Below are positions 6,407-13,175 of a stretch of 14,345 nt of DNA, one piece after another. Below the pieces are notes generated by a model. That model was not told where the DNA came from. It ran no database searches and saw only the letters and a list, made by a program, of their open reading frames with translations. The translations under genes and the position numbers were made by a program. The DNA is from an uncultured Collinsella sp. (GTDB taxonomy: Bacteria > Actinomycetota > Coriobacteriia > Coriobacteriales > Coriobacteriaceae). The stretch lies in assembly GCA_902496845.1 (NCBI GenBank), contig CABVCJ010000048.1, positions 1 to 14,345 on the forward strand, written 5' to 3'. The number at the start of each line of letters is the position of its first letter. Position 1 is the stretch's first letter.

Positions 6407-7420
6407 CTAGGCTTCGAGCAGACCGAGCTGCGGGACGATTTCGTCACCGGCGGCAGTGCGGCCGAGCGAACGCGGGGCCAGGTCATCCAGAACCGCGGCA
6501 AGGTCCCACGGCAGCTCGTCACGGCACTCAATGCGCTCCCCCGTCACGGGATGATCGAACGCCACGCGCCAAGAATGCAGGAACTGCCTGGCCAGGCCCT
6601 GATCGGCACGCGCATCGCACTTGCCGTAGAGTGGGTCGCCCACGCAGGCATGGTTGATATGGCGCATGTGCACACGAATCTGATGCGTGCGTCCGGTAAA
6701 CAGATGACACTCGACAAGCGTGTAGCCGTCGTCGAAACGCGTGGAATCAAAGCGCTCAAGCACCTTGAAGGTCGTGATGGCCTGGCGCGCAAAGGGGTCA
6801 TCGGAAACCGCCATCTTCACACGGTCGCGCGTGGAGCGGGCGATACCGGTGTTAATGGTTCCCTCGTCCATGGCGATGTGACCGTGAACGAGCGTGATAT
6901 AGCGACGGTCGAGCGTGCGCGTGCGGATAAGATTTTGAAGCGCGCGCTGGGTGTCGTCGTCTTTTGCCGCGAGCATAAGGCCCGAGGTATCGCGATCCAG
7001 GCGATGCACGATGCCGGGGCGATCCTCACCCTGCACGGTACCCAGATGATCGATGCCGCAGTGGTAAACCAGAGCGTTCGCAAGGGTGCCGCTCTCGTGG
7101 CCGTGGGCGGGATGGCACACCAGGCCGCGCTGCTTGGAGAGCACGATGAGGCAGTCGTCCTCATAGCGGATATCGAGGGGAATGGCCTCGGGAATCACGT
7201 CGGTCGGATCGTGCGGCTCGGGCAAGTCGACCGAGATACGGTCGCCGGAGCGCACGGCATATTTTTTTGATAGGCAGGTCTCGCCGTTGACGGCAACGGC
7301 ACCGCCCTCGATCAGATGTGCGCAGGCAGAACGCGTGGGACAGCCATCGTTGGCGCCCAGATAGGCATCGAGACGCTGCCCAGCGGAATCGTCGGCAACA
7401 AGAATATGGATGTCGGCCAT
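6407..7420 (-). CDS. rluD: RluD-family 23S rRNA pseudouridine synthase
   Basis: A 337-residue pseudouridine synthase of the RluA/RluD family, which isomerises specific uridines in 23S rRNA. An S4-like RNA-binding domain occupies about residues 14-66 (QRLDAYL, HLIEGGAVAVNGE, KKYAVRSGD). The catalytic domain starts near 85 (IRYEDDCLIVLSKQRGLVCHP) and carries HRLDRDTSGLML at 139-150, with catalytic Asp142. Later conserved parts are RTLDRRYITLVHG and HLFTGRTHQIRVHM. Length fits the family. The ATG overlaps the lspA stop by one base (TAATG), so translation is coupled to lspA, a neighbour pair common in Gram-positive bacteria. The exact rRNA target position cannot be read from sequence, so the symbol denotes family. 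Confidence 0.93.
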   Translation of the reverse strand: MADIHILVADDSAGQRLDAYLGANDGCPTRSACAHLIEGGAVAVNGETCLSKKYAVRSGDRISVDLPEPHDPTDVIPEAIPLDIRYEDDCLIVLSKQRGLVCHPAHGHESGTLANALVYHCGIDHLGTVQGEDRPGIVHRLDRDTSGLMLAAKDDDTQRALQNLIRTRTLDRRYITLVHGHIAMDEGTINTGIARSTRDRVKMAVSDDPFARQAITTFKVLERFDSTRFDDGYTLVECHLFTGRTHQIRVHMRHINHACVGDPLYGKCDARADQGLARQFLHSWRVAFDHPVTGERIECRDELPWDLAAVLDDLAPRSLGRTAAGDEIVPQLGLLEA

Positions 7421-8019
7421 TAGCGCTCATTCCTTTCGCGAATCTTGCGGGCGTGCTCCCCACGTTGTTTAGCCTTGCGCTTGGCGCGGGCCTCGTCACG
7501 AGCGTTAAGCTCGGCGGTCGCATCGACCTCACGGGCCGCGGGGCTCAAGAACATGTACCCGAAGAGGGCGAGCACGACACCGACCGTAATGCCGATATCG
7601 GCCACGTTAAAGACGGGAAAATCGATGAAGGTGGTAGCAATAAAATCGGTCACGAAGCCAAAGACCAAACGATCGATAGCGTTGCCGATAGCACCGCCCG
7701 CAACCATCGCCATGCCCACAACTTCAAGATGGGCGAGCTGGGGCGCACGAACGAGGTACACGGCAATAGCGATAATGACCGCCAACGCCAGGACGGCAAA
7801 CGCGATGCCATGTCCCTCGCCCATGCTAAAGGCAGCACCGATATTACGGACAAACAGAAAATCGATCACGCTGGGAATAACGGTCATATGCAGGGCATCG
7901 CCCACGGAACGAACCGCAAGCTTGGTCAGCTGGTCAACGAGCAACACAACGAGCGCCACGCCACCAGCAACACCCAACCGCCAACGCAAAGGCGGCGTCA
8001 TATCCGCACCACGACCCAA
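7420..8019 (-). CDS. lspA: Lipoprotein signal peptidase (signal peptidase II)
   Basis: A 199-residue aspartyl peptidase that removes the signal peptide from diacylglyceryl-modified prolipoproteins in the membrane. It shows the family blocks LLVDQLTK (about 26-33), FVRNIGAAFSM (56-66), AGGAIGNAIDRL with catalytic Asp116, and FPVFNVADIGITVG with catalytic Asp141, and four hydrophobic helices. The last 39 residues form a highly charged, Arg/Lys/Glu-rich tail absent from typical 150-165-residue LspA. Start: a TTG at 8019 has AGGGGA five bases upstream and gives MGRGADMTPP. An ATG at 8001 (MTPPLRW) is the alternative but has a weak ribosome site. It overlaps rluD by one base. Confidence 0.95.
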   Translation of the reverse strand: MGRGADMTPPLRWRLGVAGGVALVVLLVDQLTKLAVRSVGDALHMTVIPSVIDFLFVRNIGAAFSMGEGHGIAFAVLALAVIIAIAVYLVRAPQLAHLEVVGMAMVAGGAIGNAIDRLVFGFVTDFIATTFIDFPVFNVADIGITVGVVLALFGYMFLSPAAREVDATAELNARDEARAKRKAKQRGEHARKIRERNER

Positions 8020-8070
8020 AGAAATCCCCTACCCTCAAGAACAATCGAATTCCGTTTAACGCAGTAGATA

Positions 8071-8101
8071 ATCATACATTGACGCAAGCAAGAAGCGACA
8101 A
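8071..8101 (-). promoter_or_regulatory. Candidate promoter of lspA-rluD
   Basis: TATGAT (8076-8071) matches the -10 box at five of six positions, with TTGTCG (8101-8096) 19 bases upstream as a loose -35. It lies between the ileS terminator and lspA, where a promoter is needed. The remainder of the 8020-8180 gap shows no gene. Confidence 0.4.
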
Positions 8102-8180
8102 ATCTCCCAAGAACGGAAACACCGCAGGTAGAGCATAAATGAGCGAGCGGGTCGCATTTGAGACAAGGTGACGTGAAATG

Positions 8181-8210
8181 AAAGGGCGCTGACCTTTCGG
8201 TCGCGCCCTT
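8181..8210 (-). terminator. Terminator hairpin downstream of ileS
   Basis: AAGGGCGC pairs with GCGCCCTT and, after one bulged base, GGTC/GACC continues the helix (12 pairs, 4-base loop). On the minus strand the hairpin is followed by a T-rich but interrupted stretch (TTTCATTTC). It is the second of two hairpins in the 3' region of ileS. Confidence 0.6.
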
Positions 8211-8257
8211 GAAATTGAACGTCAGATTGTCCAAATGCGGCCCGCGCAGCGTCGGCA

Positions 8258-8286
8258 GGTCCGCCGTTCGGTAGAACGGCGGAACC
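8258..8286 (-). terminator. Hairpin immediately after the ileS stop
   Basis: A 9-bp GC-rich stem (CCGCCGTTC with GAACGGCGG) around a 4-base loop begins within a few bases of the ileS stop codon and can extend by three pairs with one bulge. No U tract follows, so it is more likely a 3'-end stabilising or pausing hairpin than a self-sufficient terminator. Confidence 0.4.
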
Positions 8287-11087
8287 TAAAGGGCATCCGC
8301 GCAGCGCTTGCAGATATGCGCGTGGCCGTTGTACTCGCCGACAGTGGTGCGATAGTTCCAGCAACGGTCGCAGCACTCGCCCTCGGCAGCCTCAATAGCG
8401 ACGGAGAGCTCCTCGCCCTGGGTCAGCTCAACATCGGAGACGATGTAGAACTCGGCCAGGTCGACGGCTTTGTCGCCGGTCAACAGCGCATACATCTCGG
8501 CGGGAACGACCGCCTTGACGCGAACCTGCTGGCTCTTGGTGAAGGTGCCGGCAGAACGGGCATCCTCAAGGGCCTTGGTCACGGCGCTACGGAGCTCGAG
8601 CGAAGCCTCGAGCACGCCCTCAAACTCATTGGCCTCGTCGACCGTGATGGGCGACTTGTACCAATCGAGCAGCGCGGCGTACTTCTGGTGATCGACGCAG
8701 CCGGCAGGCGCATAGGCCATGGCCTCGTCGACCGTGTAGGACAGGATCGGCTGAAGGTCGCGCATGAGCATCGAGAAGAGCTCGGCAAGCACGGTCTGGG
8801 CGCTGCGGCGCTCGAGCGAGCCGGGCTTCTCGCAGTACAGACGGTCCTTCAGGGCGTCGAGGTACACGTTGGAAAGCTCGGTAACCACGAAGTCGTAAAG
8901 CGCACGATAAGCGCGCGGGAACTCATAGCAAGAGTAAGCGTCGTCGACCTCGGCCTGGACCTGGGTCAGGCGGGCAACCATGAGCTTGTCGAGCGGCAAC
9001 AGGTCGGCAAAGGCGACGCCATCGGTCTCGGGCTCAAACTGACCCTCGAGCTCGGAGAGCAGGAAGCGCAGCGTGTTGCGGAAGCGACGGTAGGCATCGG
9101 ACGTACGGGCAAGGATCTCGTGGTCGATGGAGACGTCGGAGCTGGTGTCGACCGAGGCGACCCACAGACGGATGATGTCGGCGCCCATCTCGTCACAGAC
9201 CTTGTTGGGGTCGATGACGTTGCCGAGCGACTTGGACATCTTACGGCCCTGGCCATCGAGCGTGAAGCCCTGCGAAACGACCGCCTTGTACGGGGCGTGA
9301 CCATTGGCGCCCACCGATGTGAGCAGCGAGCTCTGGAACCAACCACGGTGCTGGTCGGAGCCCTCGAGGTACACGTCCGCCGGGTACTCAAGCTCAGGGC
9401 GATACTCGCAGACGGCCTTCCAAGACACGCCGGAGTCCCACCACACATCGAGGATGTCCTTATCGGCCTTGAGGTGATGGCCGCCGCACTTGGGGCAGAC
9501 GCAGGCCTCGCCCAGGTAGCTCTCGGGCGCATCGGTGAACCAGGCGTCGGAGCCCTTCTCGTGGAAGAGCTTGATGACGGCATCGAGCGTGGCGTCGTTC
9601 ATGACCTTCTCGCCGCAGTCGGCGCAAGTGTAGCTGGGGATAGGCACGCCCCAGTTGCGCTGACGGCTGATGCACCAGTCGGGACGCTGCTCGACCATGG
9701 CGCCAATGCGGTTGGCGGCGTGGGCCGGATACCACTTGACGTTCTCGCGGACCTCTTTGCCAGCCTGCTCACGCAAACCGGTCTTGTCCATCGAGACAAA
9801 CCACTGGTCGGTAGCACGGAAGAGCACCGGGTGCTTGCAGCGCCAGCAGTGCGGATAGCTGTGCGTGATCTTCTTCTCGAGGACCAGGGTGCCGCGCTCG
9901 CGCAGGAACTCGATGATGTGCGGGTTGGCCTCATCGGTATCCATACCGCTGAATGGGCCACCGGTGCCAAACTCCTCACCGGTGTAGAACTTGCCGTCGT
10001 CATCGACCGGCATGCAGATGTCGGTGATGCCCTCCTTGAGGCAGGCAAAGTAGTCGTCGACACCGTGGCCGGGCGAGTTGTGGACGATACCGGTACCATC
10101 ATCGACGCCGACGTAATCGGCCAGCAGCGCAACGCCCTCGACACCGTCAAAGATCGGCTGCTTGTAGTGGATGTGGTGGAAGGTCTCGGCGGGAACCACG
10201 TAGGGCTTGCCGTCGACCGTAACAGGGGTGTACTCCCAGCCAAACTCCTCACAGCACTTGGGAGCCAGGTCCTCAAGCATGACCTCGGCGCGGCCGTCAT
10301 GCTCAACGGCGACGTAGGCGGCGCCGGGCTTGAGGGAAACTGCCTGGTCGGAGGGGATGGTCCACGGCGTGGTCGTCCAGATGATGAAGTCAACCGGGCC
10401 GTCGAAGTTCTCGAGGCCGGCGGGCTTGGAGGTCATCTCGAAGCGCACGAAGATGGAGGGGCTCGTCTCGTCGGAGTACTCAATCTCGGCCTCGGCGAGT
10501 GCAGTGTGGCAGTGCTTGCACCAGTGGACGGGCTTGTGGCCGCGATAGATCATGCCCTTGTCGAACATGGCCTTGAAGACCTCGATGTCGGCGGCGTCAT
10601 GCTGGTGATAGAGCGTCAGATACGGGTTGTCCCAATCGCCGAGCACGCCCAGGCGACGGAAGCCGGCCTTCTGCAGCTCGATGTTCTCGACAGCGAACTC
10701 ATTGCAGAGCTCACGAATCTTGGCCGTGGGGGTCTGGTTGAACTTCTCGGTGCCGAGCTTCTCCTCGACCTTGTGCTCGATCGGCTGACCGTGGCAGTCC
10801 CAACCGGGGACATAGGGAACCTCATAGCCCTGCATCATCCAGTAACGGTTGATCATGTCCTTGGAGATCTTGTTCATGGCGTGGCCGATGTGGATCGGAC
10901 CGTTGGCGTACGGAGGGCCGTCGTGCAGCACGAATTTCTTATGACCCTCGTTCTTCTTCAGAACCTGCTCGTAGACCTTGTTGTCCTGCCAGTCCTTGAG
11001 TCGCTTAGGCTCGGACTTGGAAAGACCGGCACGCATGGGAAAACCGGTCTTGGGCAGATTCATCGTCTGCTTGTACTCGTTTGCCAC
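8286..11087 (-). CDS. ileS: Isoleucyl-tRNA synthetase
   Basis: A 933-residue class I aminoacyl-tRNA synthetase that charges tRNA-Ile and edits valine. The HIGH motif is at residues 66-69 (GPIHIGHAMNK) and KMSKS at 616-620 (GRKMSKSLGNVIDP); WDCHGQPIEHKVE and WTTTPWTIPSDQA (editing-domain entry) are also present. A cysteine pair CADC and a later CPKC before DVWWDSGVSW suggest a zinc ribbon between the catalytic halves. The C-terminal zinc finger has C906-x2-C909 and C926-x2-C929, ending at CADAL. Start: GTG at 11087 (MANEYKQTM) is preferred because AAAGGGG lies 6 bases upstream; an ATG at 11063 lacks a ribosome site. Expression is likely controlled by the isoleucine T-box directly upstream. Confidence 0.97.
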   Translation of the reverse strand: MANEYKQTMNLPKTGFPMRAGLSKSEPKRLKDWQDNKVYEQVLKKNEGHKKFVLHDGPPYANGPIHIGHAMNKISKDMINRYWMMQGYEVPYVPGWDCHGQPIEHKVEEKLGTEKFNQTPTAKIRELCNEFAVENIELQKAGFRRLGVLGDWDNPYLTLYHQHDAADIEVFKAMFDKGMIYRGHKPVHWCKHCHTALAEAEIEYSDETSPSIFVRFEMTSKPAGLENFDGPVDFIIWTTTPWTIPSDQAVSLKPGAAYVAVEHDGRAEVMLEDLAPKCCEEFGWEYTPVTVDGKPYVVPAETFHHIHYKQPIFDGVEGVALLADYVGVDDGTGIVHNSPGHGVDDYFACLKEGITDICMPVDDDGKFYTGEEFGTGGPFSGMDTDEANPHIIEFLRERGTLVLEKKITHSYPHCWRCKHPVLFRATDQWFVSMDKTGLREQAGKEVRENVKWYPAHAANRIGAMVEQRPDWCISRQRNWGVPIPSYTCADCGEKVMNDATLDAVIKLFHEKGSDAWFTDAPESYLGEACVCPKCGGHHLKADKDILDVWWDSGVSWKAVCEYRPELEYPADVYLEGSDQHRGWFQSSLLTSVGANGHAPYKAVVSQGFTLDGQGRKMSKSLGNVIDPNKVCDEMGADIIRLWVASVDTSSDVSIDHEILARTSDAYRRFRNTLRFLLSELEGQFEPETDGVAFADLLPLDKLMVARLTQVQAEVDDAYSCYEFPRAYRALYDFVVTELSNVYLDALKDRLYCEKPGSLERRSAQTVLAELFSMLMRDLQPILSYTVDEAMAYAPAGCVDHQKYAALLDWYKSPITVDEANEFEGVLEASLELRSAVTKALEDARSAGTFTKSQQVRVKAVVPAEMYALLTGDKAVDLAEFYIVSDVELTQGEELSVAIEAAEGECCDRCWNYRTTVGEYNGHAHICKRCADAL

Positions 11088-11130
11088 GGTACCCCTTTCA
11101 TGTCGTGGGCGCGCACGCCCGTTGGGCACC

Positions 11131-11168
11131 AAAAAAGCGCCCGTCCCTACAAGCTGGGACGAAGCGCC
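11131..11168 (-). terminator. T-box regulated terminator before ileS
   Basis: GCGC-TT-CGTCCC pairs with GGGACG-G-GCGC around the loop AGCTTGTA, followed by six T (11136-11131). Its 5' arm shares the bases of the antiterminator 3' strand, so the two folds exclude each other. Confidence 0.88.
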
Positions 11169-11189
11169 AAAAAACGGACTGTAAGCCCG
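11169..11189 (-). terminator. Small U-tailed hairpin inside the T-box antiterminator loop
   Basis: CGGGCT (11189-11184) can pair with AGTCCG (11180-11175), including one G-U pair, around a 3-base loop, and is followed by six T (11174-11169). It lies between the two strands of antiterminator helix A2, where a simple loop is usual. The stem is short, so termination here is only a possibility. Confidence 0.35.
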
Positions 11190-11443
11190 CAAAAGCTCTT
11201 CGCTTAACCACCCAGCTTAGATGCCCTCGCCCGCGTATTCGCGCGCTCGCATCCGTTACTCGGCTGGCCTGTATCGACGACCATCTCGGCGATATCTACT
11301 AAGACGCGCCTATGCGGCACGTCCGTTGGGACCGCAGCTCCGGGGTGATTTTCATCGGTCGCATGCACGGGTTCTCAGCGCTCCCCGCTCTCTGTAGCAT
11401 GCGCACGGCCGACTACTCGTCCCCATCAACGCTTATGCGCTGT

Positions 11444-11449
11444 ATGCTA
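11444..11449 (-). promoter_or_regulatory. Candidate extended -10 promoter of the ileS leader
   Basis: TGC-TAGCAT has the TGn of an extended -10 and four of six -10 bases, and it would start transcription just before the T-box stem I. The -35 region is a T run (TTTTTTG) about 16-17 bases upstream, a poor match. Confidence 0.35.
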
Positions 11450-11525
11450 GCACGTTCCGCGCCGGCAAAAAACCCTCAACACTGGTTTTATACGTTCAAA
11501 ATTTCTCGCGGCTGTGGACCTTCTC

Positions 11526-11554
11526 TTGGAGCAAAATACCTGAAAGCACTTTAT
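11526..11554 (+). promoter_or_regulatory. Candidate promoter of the plus-strand dehydrogenase gene
   Basis: TTGGAG (11526-11531) and CTTTAT (11549-11554) are separated by 17 bases and stand just before the ribosome site of the gene at 11574. The -10 match is weak. It is the best pair I see in the 11460-11573 divergent gap. Confidence 0.3.
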
Positions 11555-11573
11555 CGAACGAAAGAAGGTTGCT

Positions 11574-12656
11574 ATGCGCACGATTGGAATGAGCGACTAC
11601 ACCGTCGGCGAGGACTGCTTTGACGAGCTGCCCGGCACGCTGGCCGAGTACGGAGCGACCAAGGTCGCGATCATCGGTGGCAAGCGGGCACTGGCCGCAG
11701 CACTTCCCGGTATCGAAGCTGCGCTGGCAGGTACCGACGTCGAGATTCTGGAGACGCGCGTCTACGGTACCAACAGTACGCGCGCCAATATCGCCAAGGT
11801 CGTAAACTCCCCCGCCTGCCAGAAAGCCGACGTGCTTATTGCTTGTGGCGGCGGCAAGGCGCTCGATACCGTCAAGACGGCGGCCATCGAGCTCAAGAAG
11901 ATCGTCTTTACGGTGCCGACGATTTGCTCCAACTGCTCGGCCGCGACCGCCATTGCCGTCGTGTACAACGACGACGGCTCGCTCGAGGGCTATTCGTACC
12001 CTAACCGCCCCGCGCACATCTTCATCAACCCCAAGATCATCGCTGAGGCTCCGGCGGAGTACTTCTGGGCCGGCGTGGGCGATGCCCTGTCCAAACAGCC
12101 CGAGGTCGAGTATGCCACGAGCGCCGGCAACCTGGAGCACACCGCCGGACTTGGCCTGGCACTCGCCCACACCTGCTCCGAGCCGCTGTTTACCTACGGC
12201 GTCCAGGGTCTTGAGGACGTGCGCCAGAACCAATCGACCGAAGCCGTCAAGCAGATCGCACTCGACATCGTGGTCAACACAGGCTACGTCTCCAACCTGA
12301 CCAACCAAAACGACTACTACTACAACTCGAGCGTGGCGCATGCGTTCTACAACGCCACGTGTAGCATTCCGCGTGAGGGCTCCTACCTGCACGGCGAGGT
12401 CGTAAGCCTGGGCGTGCTGGTGCTATTTGCCTACACGGGCGATGCCGAGAACCTTGAGCGCTACGCCGCCTTTAACAAGCAGATGGGGCTGCCCGTGACG
12501 CTTGAGCAGGTCGGGCTTTCCGAGGCCGACATCCCTGCCCTGTGCGAGTACGCGCACGCCACCAACGAGTGGAAACAAGGCAACCCAGAGCCCTTCACCG
12601 ACGAGAAATTCGCCGCCGCCATCAAGGCCGCCAACGCCTACGGCCACACCCTCTAG
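11574..12656 (+). CDS. Glycerol-dehydrogenase-like iron/zinc alcohol dehydrogenase
   Basis: A 360-residue NAD(P)-dependent, metal-containing alcohol dehydrogenase closest in plan to GldA/YbdH. The N-terminal Rossmann-like domain holds KVAIIGGKRAL (30-40) and the cofactor loop ACGGGKALDTVK (90-101). The helical domain holds the metal ligands D170 (GVGDALSK), H256 (SSVAHAFYNA) and H273 (YLHGEVVSLG), in the GldA spacing. PTICSNCSAATAIAVVY is also family-typical. It probably oxidises a small polyol or reduces a hydroxyketone or ketoacid in the cytoplasm; glycerol is the default guess, but HcxA-type 2-hydroxycarboxylate activity cannot be excluded. The ATG has AAGAAGG 6 bases upstream. It is the only plus-strand gene, single, divergent from ileS and ended by a strong hairpin terminator. 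Confidence 0.88.
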   Translation: MRTIGMSDYTVGEDCFDELPGTLAEYGATKVAIIGGKRALAAALPGIEAALAGTDVEILETRVYGTNSTRANIAKVVNSPACQKADVLIACGGGKALDTVKTAAIELKKIVFTVPTICSNCSAATAIAVVYNDDGSLEGYSYPNRPAHIFINPKIIAEAPAEYFWAGVGDALSKQPEVEYATSAGNLEHTAGLGLALAHTCSEPLFTYGVQGLEDVRQNQSTEAVKQIALDIVVNTGYVSNLTNQNDYYYNSSVAHAFYNATCSIPREGSYLHGEVVSLGVLVLFAYTGDAENLERYAAFNKQMGLPVTLEQVGLSEADIPALCEYAHATNEWKQGNPEPFTDEKFAAAIKAANAYGHTL

Positions 12657-12665
12657 GCCAAGCCC

Positions 12666-12706
12666 AAAACCACCACAAAGGGGACAGGCACCTTTGTGGT
12701 GGTTTT
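12666..12706 (+). terminator. Intrinsic terminator of the dehydrogenase gene; copy 2 of a 41-bp repeat
   Basis: A perfect 15-bp stem (AAAACCACCACAAAG with CTTTGTGGTGGTTTT, plus one closing G-C pair) starts 9 bases after the stop and is followed by T (run of six at 12703-12708). It matches the hairpin at 4980-5020 when that is read in the direction of its own upstream gene, differing by one loop base. On the minus strand it ends in TTTT and could also stop transcription coming from the convergent DUF523 remnant. Confidence 0.9.
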
Positions 12707-13094
12707 TTATTGCTCAAGTATTTTGGGGTCGAACTCGCTAGCCGGAATGACGCGGTAGCCGTGACGCAGCAACAGATCGACGAAAACGCCGTTGCCCGCG
12801 GTGAGCGTACCGCTAAAGGTGCCGGCCGCCCGCCTGCTCGCACATGTCGAGCGCACGTTGAGCGCCCAGGCGGAATTCCCGGTCAACGGAAACGCCCTCG
12901 CAGGTACGGACTTCGCCGTTCACAATCTCGGACGGGTCGCGCGGCGTGGGCAGGCCGCCAAAGACCTCAGGGCACACCAAGAGGACCTCGGTCCCCGTAC
13001 GCTCGCAAGCCTCGACCAACGCGCGGTGGTAATTATCGAGGCCGTTATACTTGCAGCTCTCGCCCATCAAACAGGCACTCACCACGATCTTCAT
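12707..13094 (-). pseudogene. DUF523 family gene with internal deletion and frameshift
   Basis: The N-terminal part is a clear DUF523 protein: MKIVVSACLMGESCKYNG, VLLVCPEVFGGLPTPRDP, EIVNGEVRTCEGVSVDREF. This frame stops at 12813 after EQAGGRHL. The C-terminal part of the same family continues in another frame from about 12820 to a TAA at 12709-12707 (TFSGTLTAGNGVFVDLLL, then RHGYRVIPASEFDPKILEQ). The segment that should join them, containing the family's RSPSCG and YDG motifs (roughly twenty codons from family memory), is missing, and the join is out of frame. The ATG at 13094 has GGGAGG 7 bases upstream. The product would be a truncated protein of 93 residues. The function of DUF523 is unknown. 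A sequencing or assembly error is less likely than a real deletion but cannot be excluded. Confidence 0.85.
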
Positions 13095-13111
13095 ACATAT
13101 CCCTCCCAAGC

Positions 13112-13149
13112 AAAACGCCCCATTTGAGATAGGCACTCAAATGGGGCGT
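13112..13149 (-). terminator. ftsH terminator
   Basis: A perfect 14-bp stem (ACGCCCCATTTGAG at 13115-13128 with CTCAAATGGGGCGT at 13136-13149) with a 7-base loop. Read on the minus strand it ends in TTTT. It lies 26 bases after the ftsH stop and just before the ribosome site of the DUF523 remnant. Confidence 0.85.
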
Positions 13150-13175
13150 CGATATTTACTGACCCGAATGCAACG

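Larger units (their letters stand above)
11131..11437 (-). promoter_or_regulatory. Isoleucine T-box riboswitch leader of ileS
   Basis: The roughly 300-base leader has the full T-box plan on the minus strand. Stem I base: GGGG (11424-11421) with CCCC; specifier loop strands AGTA and GAAAATCA; Ile codon ATC at 11349-11347 followed by A. Upper stem I: CAGAGAGC and GCTGAGAACCC-type conserved blocks. Antiterminator: AAGCTGGG (11218-11211) pairs with CCCAGCTT (11158-11151), a 7-base bulge TGGTTAA (11210-11204) contains UGGU complementary to the ACCA end of tRNA-Ile, and GCGAA (11203-11199) pairs with TTCGT (11163-11159). Uncharged tRNA-Ile would stabilise this fold and block the terminator at 11168-11131. 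Together with the terminator, this fills the 486-base gap between ileS and the plus-strand gene apart from the two promoters. Confidence 0.92.

Noticed and set aside
8260..8283. GTTCG/GAAC inverted repeat as another LexA box
   Set aside because: The half-sites are in the opposite orientation (GTTC-N4-GAAC) and sit within a longer GC-rich RNA hairpin after ileS.
8235..11207. A 990-codon open frame on the plus strand antisense to the whole of ileS
   Set aside because: Its protein is a repetitive, Leu/Gly/Val/Asp-rich string without recognisable motifs. It is the codon-bias shadow of the GC-rich ileS gene, which has all synthetase motifs on the minus strand, and it also crosses the T-box terminator.
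11286..11437. Possible small protein genes in the ileS leader
   Set aside because: The segment is fully explained by T-box stem structures, and short frames there lack ribosome sites.
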